Of a stretch of DNA of 64,000 nucleotides, positions 34,876 to 43,450 are shown piece after piece; positions within the stretch are counted from its first letter, which is position 1; each line of letters starts with the position of its first letter. The position numbers and the translations under genes are program-made. The DNA is taken from the NCBI RefSeq assembly GCF_001021975.1, contig NZ_CP009928.1, positions 868,001 to 932,000 of the forward strand, written 5' to 3'. The stretch comes from Chryseobacterium gallinarum. GTDB lineage: Bacteria > Bacteroidota > Bacteroidia > Flavobacteriales > Weeksellaceae. The notes below the pieces were generated by a model. The model did no database searches. It saw only the letters and a program-made list of their open reading frames with translations, and was not told the DNA's origin.

Positions 34876-35667
34876 ATGGATATCAAAATAATACAGCCTG
34901 TACCACCCCTCCGAAAACATATTCGTTTTTTCTTTATAATGGAAAATACGAGCACTGCTTTTATTGGAAAATTCAAAATAATTCCCGAGGGCGTACCGGG
35001 TATGATTTTTCAGGAAAATCCCACGGTCTTTTACGATAAAGACAAGCAAACATTACCCCAATCTTTCTTATTTGGGCAAGCTACTCAGTACTCACAACTT
35101 ACGGCAACGGGTAGTTTTCGAAATATTGGTGTCAGTTTCCAACCCGCAGCTTTAAGATCTGTTTTCAGAATCGAAGCAATTGAATTAACGCAACGACACA
35201 CTGACATCAATGATTTAGTTAAAACCACTATAAATGACCAACTTCTAAATACACAAACATTAGAACAAAAAATAGCGGTTTTAGAACATTTTTTCTTACA
35301 ACAAACAACAGACTGTAAAGGTGAAAATGATAAAGTAAAATTTGCGTTAAACCAGTTTCAAAAAGGTCAGGAATTAAAACAGGTGCAAGCCGATTTGAGA
35401 ATATCAGAACGCTCGTTAGAACGTCTGTTTAAATCATATATAGGCATTTCCCCAAAGTTGTATTCAAGAATCTGTCGCTTTCAGTCAGCTTTAAAAACGC
35501 TAAGAACGGCTAACTTTAATGCTCTTACGGAAATAGCCTATTTAGAGAATTATTTTGACCAATCTCATTTTATCAGAGATTTTAAATATTTTACAGGCAC
35601 GACTCCAAAGTCATTTCTTCTTAATGCAAACGAACAATTGCCCAATTTTCCGGAATTGAAGTTTTAG
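34876..35667 (+). CDS. AraC-family transcription regulator
   Basis: A 263-residue regulator with an N-terminal sensor (IIQPVPPLRKHIRFFFIME, FKIIPEGVPGMIF) of the type found before AraC domains in Bacteroidota. The C-terminal HTH reads QVQADLRISERSLERLFKSYIG, then TEIAYLENYFDQSHFIRDFKYFTG. The frame is open from a TTG at 34837, but a -7-like TAAATTTG at 34853-34860 lies inside that extension, so I use ATG 34876. Its target may be the VOC and methyltransferase genes downstream. Confidence 0.87.
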   Translation: MDIKIIQPVPPLRKHIRFFFIMENTSTAFIGKFKIIPEGVPGMIFQENPTVFYDKDKQTLPQSFLFGQATQYSQLTATGSFRNIGVSFQPAALRSVFRIEAIELTQRHTDINDLVKTTINDQLLNTQTLEQKIAVLEHFFLQQTTDCKGENDKVKFALNQFQKGQELKQVQADLRISERSLERLFKSYIGISPKLYSRICRFQSALKTLRTANFNALTEIAYLENYFDQSHFIRDFKYFTGTTPKSFLLNANEQLPNFPELKF

Positions 35668-35740
35668 TACTGTCGGTTTTATCCAATTTTCAAAAAACGG
35701 GGGACTTTAACTTTGTTGAATTAATCAAAAACAGTTTAAA

Positions 35741-36124
35741 ATGAAAAGAGCAATTGATTGGTTTGAAATTTATACATCCGATTTTGACAGGGCAAAGAAA
35801 TTTTACACAACAGTATTTGACTGCGGATTTAATGAAACGACAGTGAACAACGAAAGACACAGCCGAATGAGGTATGCCATTTTTGAAAGCAGTGAAAACA
35901 AGCAAGAGATTGGCGGTGCGCTTGTTAGAATGGATGAAGCAAAACCCGGTATTGGCGGTGTTTTAATTTATTTTGCAACCGAAGAAATCAATACAGCATT
36001 AAACCGTGTTGAAGCTGCCGGCGGAAAAGTTATTCGTCGAAAGTTGAACGTGGGGGATTTTGGTTCTATTGCTTTAATAGAAGATACAGAGGGGAATATG
36101 ATTGGATTACATGCTAAAAAATAG
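35741..36124 (+). CDS. VOC-family (glyoxalase-like) protein
   Basis: A 127-residue protein with two vicinal-oxygen-chelate beta-alpha-beta-beta-beta modules (IDWFEIYTSDFDRAKKFYTTVF, then GGVLIYFATEEINTALNRVEAAGGKVI). The C-terminus IALIEDTEGNMIGLHAKK is typical of VOC proteins. Metal ligands are only partly visible, so activity is uncertain. It sits between an AraC gene and a methyltransferase gene. Confidence 0.85.
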   Translation: MKRAIDWFEIYTSDFDRAKKFYTTVFDCGFNETTVNNERHSRMRYAIFESSENKQEIGGALVRMDEAKPGIGGVLIYFATEEINTALNRVEAAGGKVIRRKLNVGDFGSIALIEDTEGNMIGLHAKK

Positions 36125-36166
36125 CTTCATTGTAATTACGTTTGATATTAATTATAAAATAAGGAA

Positions 36167-37015
36167 ATGGGAATAGATAAAGTCATAAAGCCGGATAATA
36201 CCGCAGTAAGAACCTCATTATGGAGAGCATTACACGTTCAGACAGATGCAAAACCTCATGTATTTGAAGATGAAATAGGATTCAAGTTAATTGCACCTGA
36301 TGATGATTGGCAAGAACGTCCTGATATGAAATACACCAAACGACTTCGTGCTTCTATCGTTGCTCGTGCCCGATTTGTTGAAGATGTTGCAAAAACAGAA
36401 ATTGCCAACGGAATAAAACAATACGTTTTACTTGGTGCAGGACTTGACAGTTTTGCTCAACGAAATACAGAAATCAGTTCGCAAGTTGACATTTATGAAA
36501 TTGACCAACCCGACACGTTGGCTTGGAAAGAAGAAAAATTAATTGAAAACGGCTACAAAATTTCCAACAATTTACATTTCGTTCCCGTGGACTTTGAAAC
36601 TTCATCTTGGTGGACTGAACTTTTAAACAAAGGTTTTGACACTAACAAAAAAGCCGTTGTTTCCTGCACAGGTGTAACACTTTATTTGACAAAAGAAGCC
36701 ATTACGGACACATTAAAAAAAATGACTTCGCTTGCACCTGGTTCTACTATTGCAATGGCCTTTTATCTGCCATTGGAATTACTTGATGAAGAAGACAAGC
36801 CATTAATGGAAATGTCGATAAAAGGAGCGGCAGCTTCGGGAACGCCATTTGTAAGTTTTTTCAGCGTTGAAGAAATCACAAAACTTGCAGACGAAATAGG
36901 CTTGAAAGAAATCCAAACCGTTTCAACAAAAGATATGACAGAAAAATATTTTAAAGACCGAACCGACAATCTTGTTCCTGCAAGTGGAGAATTTTTCTTG
37001 GTTGCGAAGACATAA
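36167..37015 (+). CDS. SAM-dependent methyltransferase of the leucine carboxyl methyltransferase-like family
   Basis: A 282-residue methyltransferase resembling the TIGR00027 family. The SAM-binding motif is YVLLGAGLDSFAQR near residue 86, the acid loop is VDIYEIDQPDTLAWKEEKL near 110, and CTGVTLYLTKEAI near 165 marks the catalytic region. The substrate is unknown; members methylate carboxylates of small molecules or proteins. A 5'-truncated relative lies at 38695-39297. The two share a stretch of about 105 bases with one difference, while their flanks differ at many synonymous sites. Confidence 0.85.
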   Translation: MGIDKVIKPDNTAVRTSLWRALHVQTDAKPHVFEDEIGFKLIAPDDDWQERPDMKYTKRLRASIVARARFVEDVAKTEIANGIKQYVLLGAGLDSFAQRNTEISSQVDIYEIDQPDTLAWKEEKLIENGYKISNNLHFVPVDFETSSWWTELLNKGFDTNKKAVVSCTGVTLYLTKEAITDTLKKMTSLAPGSTIAMAFYLPLELLDEEDKPLMEMSIKGAAASGTPFVSFFSVEEITKLADEIGLKEIQTVSTKDMTEKYFKDRTDNLVPASGEFFLVAKT

Positions 37016-37074
37016 AAACATAAACACTAAAATCGAATGGACGACAGAAAACAACGAACCGCTAACATGAACAT

Positions 37075-37572
37075 TACGGCGACAAAGAGAGCAAAGTAAT
37101 ACAGAACACGGTTGGTAATATATTCAGTGGTCAAGTGGTTGGCGAAACGGCAAAAAGCCTTTCAGAACGTTTTGGTAAGGTATTGCAGAAACGCCAAAGT
37201 ATGACTATTAACCGAAATGATAAATCAACTTCTATATCTACACAATTAGACAGCCTTATTCCGGCTTCCAAAATCGCAACGCTCACACAGGGTATGTTTG
37301 TCGGTTCTGTATCGGATAACTATGATGAGCGTATCGAGCAGAAAATCTTCCACGCTGAAATTGTAGTGGATAATGAAAAGGTAGCCACCGAGGCTCAAGT
37401 TTATCAGAAGATACCACAAATCCTTTCTTTTGTTGATGAGCAGGGCGAGGATAAAATGAAGCAGGAAATTGAAAGTAATTATAAACGTATAAAATCCGAT
37501 ATCCTGCATATTGTTGTAAGTGAAATGAAACGCATTCAGAACGACCCCTATTTACGCCATTTGGTGCAATAA
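37075..37572 (+). pseudogene. mobC: 3' fragment of a second mobC gene
   Basis: From TAC at 37075 the plus strand encodes YGDKESKVIQNTVGNIFSGQ and continues to a stop at 37570. This corresponds to the last 166 codons of a MobC coupling protein. Over about 144 aligned residues I count roughly 22 differences from the MobC at 18094-20094, so it is a relative, not an exact duplicate. The frame has no start region and the join to unrelated DNA is abrupt at about 37070. It marks the scar of a recombination between two related ICEs and closes the cargo block 20095-37074. Confidence 0.88.
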
Positions 37573-37599
37573 TGGCATATCAAAAAAATCCAAAAATAA

Positions 37600-37630
37600 T
37601 TTGCGCAACAAGTATTTGCATTTATATTTA
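37600..37630 (+). promoter_or_regulatory. Bacteroidota promoter of the ArsR-type gene
   Basis: TTTG at 37600-37603 and TATATTTA at 37623-37630 are separated by 19 bases, matching the TTTG-19-TAnnTTTG consensus. Transcription should begin near 37637, which rules out the open frame's first ATG at 37601 and supports ATG 37655. Confidence 0.7.
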
Positions 37631-37654
37631 CAATCACTTGGTAGCAAATTAAAA

Positions 37655-37921
37655 ATGGAAACACGTAGAGACATATTTCAAGCTATTGCCGACCCGACAA
37701 GGAGAGGGATTATACTCCTGCTAACAACAAGTGCAATGACACCAAACGCCCTTGCAGAACATTTTCATACAAGCCGGCAGGCTGTTTCTAAGCACTTGCA
37801 AATTTTGGCTGAATGCGACCTGCTAATTCAGCAACCAAAAGGAAGGGAAATATATTACAACTTAAATACCGATAAAATGAAAGAAATAGAAAAATGGCTT
37901 GAAGGTATGTATAATATGTAA
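37655..37921 (+). CDS. ArsR-family transcription regulator
   Basis: An 88-residue winged-helix regulator. METRRDIFQAIADPTRRGIILLL begins the fold, MTPNALAEHFHTSRQAVSKHLQIL is the recognition region and KGREIYYNLN the wing. The frame is open from 37601, but the promoter at 37600-37630 places the start at 37655. The metal-binding Cys pairs of classical ArsR are absent, so it belongs to the non-metal subgroup. It stands alone after the mobC fragment with no obvious target next to it. Confidence 0.87.
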   Translation: METRRDIFQAIADPTRRGIILLLTTSAMTPNALAEHFHTSRQAVSKHLQILAECDLLIQQPKGREIYYNLNTDKMKEIEKWLEGMYNM

Positions 37922-38101
37922 CCCATCAGGACTTGAAACCATTCTGAAATACGAAGTGTATTGTGGTAGATGACAAGTGGACAAAAGACTACCATTTGAT
38001 GGATATTGACTCTTATTGAAATTTCGCTTAATAGATGGTATTAATGGTAATACTCAAACAATGCAAAATTCTCGGGTATCGTATAAATAGAAAAATTAAT
38101 T

Positions 38102-38665
38102 ATGATTGAAATTGTAGCTTATAACGCATTATGGGCAAAGGACTTTTTACAGCAAAAGGAGAAGATACAAAACGCTTTGGAAGGCAACGCACTTGCGGTG
38201 CACCATATTGGATCCACAAGTGTTCCTCATTTAGCCGCAAAAAATATAATTGACATTCAAGTTACCGTTGCTGAATTCACTAACGAAATAGAGCGAGGGT
38301 TGAATAGAATCGGCTATAAACGATTACATCACATATTATCTGACCATAGACCCCAAGGATATGACCATTTATCGGAAAAACAACTATCAAAATGGTTCTT
38401 CATCTCCAACGAGCCTGCTGTAAATTTACATGTAAGACTGCAACATTCCTTCAATCAGCGGTATGCTCTTTTGTGCAGAGATTATTTAAGGGCGCACCCC
38501 TATGCTGCGAAAGCCTATGAAGAAATAAAGAAACAACTGGCCAAACATTTTCAAAATGATATTGATGCTTATTACGATATTAAAGACCCAGTCTTTGATG
38601 TTATTATGAGTGGTGCAGAATTATGGTCGGAAAAGGTAGGTTGGAAGCCTCAAATGGCGGAATAG
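38102..38665 (+). CDS. GrpB-family protein
   Basis: A 187-residue protein of the GrpB/UPF0157 nucleotidyltransferase-like family. The conserved HHIGSTSVPHLAAKNIIDIQVTV at about residues 33-55 contains the G-S and D-x-D-like positions of the fold. The function is unknown; GrpB domains are sometimes fused to dephospho-CoA kinases. Its last codons lie against the truncated methyltransferase remnant at 38695. Confidence 0.87.
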   Translation: MIEIVAYNALWAKDFLQQKEKIQNALEGNALAVHHIGSTSVPHLAAKNIIDIQVTVAEFTNEIERGLNRIGYKRLHHILSDHRPQGYDHLSEKQLSKWFFISNEPAVNLHVRLQHSFNQRYALLCRDYLRAHPYAAKAYEEIKKQLAKHFQNDIDAYYDIKDPVFDVIMSGAELWSEKVGWKPQMAE

Positions 38666-38694
38666 TTTGGTCTATCATTCTAAAAATCTTTGGG

Positions 38695-39297
38695 ATGACA
38701 ATTTACGTTTTACTTGGTGCAGGATTGGATAGTTTTGCCCAACGAAATACGGAAATCAGTTCGCAAGTTGATATTTATGAAATTGACCAACCCGACACAT
38801 TAACGTGGAAAGAAGAAAAGCTGATTGAAAACGGCTATAAAATCCCCGGCAATCTCCACTTTGTACCTGTCGATTTTGAAATCTCATCTTGGTGGGATGA
38901 GCTATTAAATAAAGGTTTTAATGTTAAACAGAGGGCTTTTGTGTCTTGTATCGGTGTTACGCTTTATCTTACCAAAGAAGCGATTACCGACACACTGAAA
39001 AAAATGACTTTGCTTGCACCTGGTTCTACTATTGCAATGGCCTTTTATCTGCCATTGGAATTACTTGATGAAGAGGACAAGCCATTAATGGAAATGTCGA
39101 TAAAAGGAGCGGCAGCTTCAGGTACTCCTTTTGTAAGTTTTTTTTCGGTTGAAGAAACTGTAAAACTCGCTGAAAAAGTAGGTTTAAAAGAAATACAGAC
39201 AATCTCCACAAAAGATATGACGGAAAAATACTTTAAGAACAGAACCGACGACCTTCTACCAGCAAGCGGAGAATTTTTTTTAGTAGCAAAGACCTGA
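38695..39297 (+). pseudogene. 5'-truncated methyltransferase, relative of the gene at 36167
   Basis: The frame begins MTIYVLLGAGLDSFAQRNTE, so the homology starts at the SAM-binding motif and the first ~85 residues of the family are missing. The upstream DNA reads into the end of the GrpB gene. The remainder matches the 36167 protein to its last residue (PASGEFFLVAKT). Loss of the N-terminal lid makes activity unlikely. Identity with the full copy is uneven: about 105 bases (39012-39119) are nearly identical, the rest diverged. Confidence 0.85.
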
Positions 39298-39503
39298 AAA
39301 ATACGAAAGAGAATACTTCCTTGCAACCGTGATATAGTGATATAAAATGGCTGAAAGCAATGTTTTTGCTGGTGTTTTACCGTAGATTAACAAAGTTATG
39401 TGCAACCTTGATCAACCACCGCACAGACCTTCAACCGACCAACATTTTCCAACATTTCTAAAAAGTCTGTTCAAAACACTTGGATTATTGTTTAGAAACT
39501 ATT

Positions 39504-39522
39504 TATCTTTGTAACTAAGATA
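39504..39522. promoter_or_regulatory. -7 element and MarR-type operator before the MarR gene
   Basis: TATCTTTG (39504-39511) fits a -7 box with TTG at 39480 21 bases upstream. TATCTT (39504-39509) and AAGATA (39517-39522) form an inverted repeat over it. The MarR protein encoded from 39531 likely represses itself here. Confidence 0.6.
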
Positions 39523-39530
39523 TTTAGAAT

Positions 39531-39998
39531 ATGAGAGAAAAGCAACCAAACAGCATAATTGAAAAATTCAGAACTGCAAGCCGACAGTATTCTGATGCTT
39601 CCATTTTTATGCACGAAGCCATTGCACGAAAGGCAGGTTTATCAGGAGCAGACCACAAGTATTTAGGACTAATACTTCAACACAAAGAATTAACCGCAGG
39701 CGAAATTGCTAAACTGACAGGACTTACAACAGGTGCGGTTACAGGTTTAATTGACCGTTTGGAAAAGAAAAAGTTATTGAAAAGACAGTTTACAAAAGAC
39801 GACAGGCGAAAGGTAATTATCATTCCGAATGTTGAAAATAGTATGAAACTTTTACAACCGATTTTCAATGAACTGCAACAAAGAACGACAGCTCTTATCA
39901 ATTCGTTTTCTGAAAAAGAAATCCATATCATTGAACGATACTTTGTAGAAGCAACCACCATAATGAATGAAACAACAGATAATTTAAACAATAAATAA
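39531..39998 (+). CDS. MarR-family transcription regulator
   Basis: A 155-residue winged-helix protein. The helices are LTAGEIAKLTGLTTGAVTGLIDRLEKKKLLKR, with the wing FTKDDRRKVIIIPNVE, which has the D-x-R signature of the family. It is one base before the membrane-protein gene at 40000, so the two form an operon, and that gene is the likely regulated target. Confidence 0.92.
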   Translation: MREKQPNSIIEKFRTASRQYSDASIFMHEAIARKAGLSGADHKYLGLILQHKELTAGEIAKLTGLTTGAVTGLIDRLEKKKLLKRQFTKDDRRKVIIIPNVENSMKLLQPIFNELQQRTTALINSFSEKEIHIIERYFVEATTIMNETTDNLNNK

Positions 39999-39999
39999 A

Positions 40000-40512
40000 A
40001 TGGGAAAAATGGAAAATATAACAGCAACATACTTAACAAGAGCCGAACTATGGCTTTGCATTACGACCCTCATTTATTTTTTAATGAATGGGGCACAGAT
40101 TTTTGAAACTCTTGTTTTTGTTCCGAAATGGACGGCTTCACCACCCGGTAACTTTAAATTTTTGTTAGACGGACAAGGAGCAAGTTTGAAATTTTTTTGG
40201 ATAGTTTTCCATTCACTACACGAATTAACTTTCATACTTGCCATTATTTTTTGTTGGAAAATTGACCCTGTAAGAAATTGGTTATTGATTTTGTTTGCCG
40301 TTCATTTTGCAGCGAGGGTTTGGACACTTTCCTATTTTGCACCCAACATCATTGACTTTCAAAAAGTAGCAGAAAATCCGTCATTAGCCAAAGACTTAAT
40401 CAGCAGAACATCACTTTGGCAGACACTCAACTATGTGAGAGTTGCCATTTTCATAGCTGTTTCAATCGGACTTATTCCGTTGTGTATTAAATTGTTTAGT
40501 ATGCGACACTAA
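40000..40512 (+). CDS. integral membrane protein in an operon with marR
   Basis: A 170-residue protein with four hydrophobic segments (for example LWLCITTLIYFLMNGAQIF, FWIVFHSLHELTFILAIIF, WLLILFAVHFAARVW, VRVAIFIAVSIGLIPLCI). The layout resembles small four-helix DoxX- or DUF1772-like proteins, but I cannot name the family with certainty. It starts one base after the MarR stop and is probably repressed by it. Confidence 0.75.
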   Translation: MGKMENITATYLTRAELWLCITTLIYFLMNGAQIFETLVFVPKWTASPPGNFKFLLDGQGASLKFFWIVFHSLHELTFILAIIFCWKIDPVRNWLLILFAVHFAARVWTLSYFAPNIIDFQKVAENPSLAKDLISRTSLWQTLNYVRVAIFIAVSIGLIPLCIKLFSMRH

Positions 40513-40657
40513 ACGACTTGCCAAAAAGGTATGCACATAACACCGTATTGGCAATAGGTGGCACGTTATGAGATATCCACACAAAAAACGGTTTTTTATA
40601 AAAACATTAAATTTGTATTTTCTTTTTCAAGAAAGGAACTGAAAAGAGATTATTTTT

Positions 40658-41224
40658 ATGGGGCACATCAGAGAATACTACGAGCGGATACTAAAATTGC
40701 AGGAAACAGAATGGGAATTTATAGCTTCCCACTTTGACAGGAGGGTTTTTGCCAAAAACGAAACCATCACACGACAGGGCGAAACAGAAAAATACCTTTC
40801 CTTTGTAGAAACAGGCATCGTTCGATTTTATATTCCAGATGATGAAAACGAACTGACTTTTAATTTCTGTTTTGATAAAGAATTTACCTGTGCTTACAAT
40901 TCATTCCTGACCCAGACACCATCTGAATACGAATTGCAGGCATTGACGGAAACCGTGGTTTGGCAAATATCTTATGATGATTTGCAAAAAGTATATGCAG
41001 AGACCAAAGCAGGAAACTATTTAGGGCGTTTTGTGTCGGAGAAACTGTTTTTGCAAAAAAGCAAAAGAGAATTATCGCTTTTAAAACATACGGCAAAAGA
41101 AAGGTATCTAAACCTGTTCAATGAACAACCCGATATTTTAAAATTTATTCCATTAAAATACGTTGCTTCCTATATCGGGATAACACCACAGGCTTTGAGC
41201 CGGATACGCAGGCAAATTGCATAG
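40658..41224 (+). CDS. Crp/Fnr-family transcription regulator
   Basis: A 188-residue protein with a cyclic-nucleotide-binding-type beta-roll (RRVFAKNETITRQGETEKYLSFVETGIVRFY) and a C-terminal HTH (LKYVASYIGITPQALSRIRRQI). The FNR Cys ligands are absent. It resembles the one at 52694 in domain layout and is usual next to detoxification genes in Bacteroidota. The neighbour downstream is the deformylase at 41335, 110 bases away. Confidence 0.9.
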   Translation: MGHIREYYERILKLQETEWEFIASHFDRRVFAKNETITRQGETEKYLSFVETGIVRFYIPDDENELTFNFCFDKEFTCAYNSFLTQTPSEYELQALTETVVWQISYDDLQKVYAETKAGNYLGRFVSEKLFLQKSKRELSLLKHTAKERYLNLFNEQPDILKFIPLKYVASYIGITPQALSRIRRQIA

Positions 41225-41334
41225 CAATCACGAACATCGTTGAAAATCAACGGAATCCGTGCGCAAATACTTAACATAGGTTCATTGCCTACCATGTTTA
41301 TTCTTTAGAAATTTGTTGAAAAATCCAAAGAATA

Positions 41335-41916
41335 ATGAAACGATCCATCTTAGCATACGGACACCATATCTTAAAACAGAAATGCAACTACATCGAAAAG
41401 GATTATCCTGAATTGGATAAATTAATTGCCGATATGTGGGAAACTATGGAAAATGCCAATGGTTGCGGATTGGCATCACCACAGATAGGACTTCCCATAA
41501 GACTATTTATCGTGGACAGTAAAACGACTTTTGAAAATCTCGATGAACAAGACCAAGAAATCTATTTTGAGAAAAATGATAGCGGAATAAAGGAAACATT
41601 CATCAATGCAAAAATCATTGAACGTTCGGCAGAGCTTTGGGAAGACGAAGAAGGCTGTTTGAGTATTCCGGAATTATCACAAAAAGTAAAAAGGCCTTGG
41701 ACTATTACGATAGCATATTACAATAAAGATTTTGAACCGCAGAGAAAGACATTCAGCGGAACTACCGCAAGAATGATACAACACGAATACGACCACACAG
41801 AAGGGATATTATATCTTGACTACCTGAAACCGCTGACCAAAAAACTGTTGGAAGGGAAACTCAAAAAAATAGCCCGAGGACAAATAAAAACAAGATATCC
41901 TATGAAGTTCGTGTAA
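41335..41916 (+). CDS. def: peptide deformylase
   Basis: A 193-residue metalloenzyme that removes the formyl group from N-terminal Met. All three signature motifs are present: GCGLASPQIG (motif 1), EEGCLSIPE (motif 2, Cys ligand) and QHEYDHTEG (motif 3, HExxH). It is an extra, mobile copy, and together with the Met aminopeptidase at 34002 it could replace both steps of N-terminal processing. Deformylase is the target of actinonin-type antibiotics, so the copy could provide a resistant enzyme; that is inference. Confidence 0.93.
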   Translation: MKRSILAYGHHILKQKCNYIEKDYPELDKLIADMWETMENANGCGLASPQIGLPIRLFIVDSKTTFENLDEQDQEIYFEKNDSGIKETFINAKIIERSAELWEDEEGCLSIPELSQKVKRPWTITIAYYNKDFEPQRKTFSGTTARMIQHEYDHTEGILYLDYLKPLTKKLLEGKLKKIARGQIKTRYPMKFV

Positions 41917-42100
41917 CAATACTGCCGACCTCAACCTATAAAACTCAAACATCACGAAGCTTCATCGTAACTTAGTGCAGCGTTATCACTTACCCAAAGG
42001 AAGTCACAAAGGCTTCAACCCCTGTTGACAAATGCGCAGCGGTTGGTTTGCACATATCTATGTACTTTTGATTACTTCTGATAAAAAAAAACATCTATCT

Positions 42101-42107
42101 CATTAAA
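42101..42107. repeat. 7-bp target-site duplication, left copy (CATTAAA)
   Basis: CATTAAA at 42101-42107 repeats at 43400-43406, on each side of the IS element. Confidence 0.8.
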
Positions 42108-42171
42108 TGTATTAGCCAAAACTTAATCTGACATAATATGTTAAATTATTAATCTCCAAAAAAGTCAGATT

Positions 42172-43353
42172 ATGAATCAGACACAAAAGTTGATCCAGCC
42201 CAAAATGGGACTATTGAAGTTAGCGGAGAAATTGGGTAATGTGAGTGAAGCCTGCAAAGTGATGGGCTACAGCCGTGACAGTTTTTATCGATTTCAGAAG
42301 CTTTATGAAGAAGGCGGTGAGTTGGCCTTAAAAGAAATCAGCAGAAGCAAACCTATCCTGAAAAACCGGATAGATCCCTCCTTGGAGAGCGTGGTAGTGG
42401 CATATGCGGTTGAGCAACCGGCCCACGGCCAGTTAAGGGCTGCCAATGAGCTTAGCAAAAGAGGAAACAGTATAGCTCCCTCTACCGTACGGCAAGTATG
42501 GCTGAGGCATGATCTTGAAACGTTCCAGAAAAGGCTGAAAGCATTGGACGCCAAAGTTGCCCAGGACGGTCTGATCCTGACAGCCAGCCAGGTTGCTGCG
42601 ATGGAAAGGAAAAAACAGGAAGAGGAAAACCGCGGGGAAATAGAAACATACCATCCCGGTTATCTGGGTTGCCAGGACACCTATTATGTAGGATACATCA
42701 AAGGAGTAGGCAAAATCTATCAGCAAACCTTTATAGACACTTACAGCAGAGTGGCATTTGCCAAGCTGTACGACCGGAAAAATGCCCTGGTGGCGGCAGA
42801 CATGCTCAATGACAAAGTCCTTCCTTTTTATCAGGAACAGAACATAGACCTGCTGCGGATCATGACGGACAGGGGTACGGAATACTGCGGGGCCAGGGAA
42901 CACCATGAATACCAACTATACCTCAATATCGAAGACATAGACCATACTAGGACGAAGGCCAAAAGTCCCCAGACAAACGGCATATGCGAGCGTTTCCACA
43001 GAACCATGCAGGAAGAGTTCTATGCCATTGCTTTCCGTAAGAAAATATACAGGAGCATCGCGGAAATGCAGACAGACGTAGACCTGTGGACCACTTTTTA
43101 CAATCAGGAAAGAACCCACAGCGGGAGGTACTGCTATGGCAAAACACCCATGCAGACCTGGATGGACAGCAAATCTTTGGCAAAAGAGAAAAACATAGAC
43201 TTACAGTTCGGACAAAATCCTAACTTTAACGTGTCAGAACAAACGGAAACGGGCTCTGCTGGGGAGCAACCCGTCAGGGATAGTCTGACCGGTGGAAATG
43301 AAAAATCGGATGCTAAACCCGCATCCGATTTTATAAATTCATTTTCATTGTAA
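42172..43353 (+). CDS. IS481-family transposase
   Basis: A 393-residue DDE transposase. N-terminal HTH: LAEKLGNVSEACKVMGYSRDSFYRF. Integrase core: first Asp in FIDTYSRVAFAKLYDRK, second in IMTDRGTEYCG, and Glu in QTNGICERFHRTMQEEF. No stop or frameshift is seen. A perfect 12-base-stem hairpin (43302-43332) lies over the last codons and ends in TTTT, so it may stop transcription from running through the element. Confidence 0.93.
   Translation: MNQTQKLIQPKMGLLKLAEKLGNVSEACKVMGYSRDSFYRFQKLYEEGGELALKEISRSKPILKNRIDPSLESVVVAYAVEQPAHGQLRAANELSKRGNSIAPSTVRQVWLRHDLETFQKRLKALDAKVAQDGLILTASQVAAMERKKQEEENRGEIETYHPGYLGCQDTYYVGYIKGVGKIYQQTFIDTYSRVAFAKLYDRKNALVAADMLNDKVLPFYQEQNIDLLRIMTDRGTEYCGAREHHEYQLYLNIEDIDHTRTKAKSPQTNGICERFHRTMQEEFYAIAFRKKIYRSIAEMQTDVDLWTTFYNQERTHSGRYCYGKTPMQTWMDSKSLAKEKNIDLQFGQNPNFNVSEQTETGSAGEQPVRDSLTGGNEKSDAKPASDFINSFSL
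43302..43332 (+). terminator. hairpin inside the transposase 3' end
   Basis: AAAATCGGATGC pairs perfectly with GCATCCGATTTT around TAAACCC. It lies in the final 50 codons of the transposase gene, a place where a terminator can shield the element from transcript read-through. Confidence 0.6.
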
Positions 43354-43399
43354 ATGCCTAGGAAAACCCTACCTGTCAGATTAAGTGTTAGTTATTACA

Positions 43400-43406
43400 C
43401 ATTAAA
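43400..43406. repeat. 7-bp target-site duplication, right copy (CATTAAA)
   Basis: Partner of 42101-42107, directly beside the right inverted repeat of the IS element. Confidence 0.8.
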
Positions 43407-43450
43407 GGAAAATTACAAATCAACTAAACGCCCTAAAATATTTTTTAATC

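Larger units (their letters stand above)
42108..43399. mobile_element. IS481-family insertion sequence, complete (1292 bp)
   Basis: The element begins TGTATTAGCC and ends with the inverted complement of TGTAATAACT. Its 26-base terminal inverted repeats (42108-42133 and 43374-43399) match at 22 positions, with the inner 13 (ACTTAATCTGACA) identical. It is flanked by a 7-bp duplication, CATTAAA. It contains one intact transposase gene, so it is probably active and recent. Confidence 0.9.

Noticed and set aside
37135..37572. Independent 145-residue gene
   Set aside because: The homology to mobC starts upstream at 37075 without a start codon, so this is the tail of a broken mobC and not a gene.
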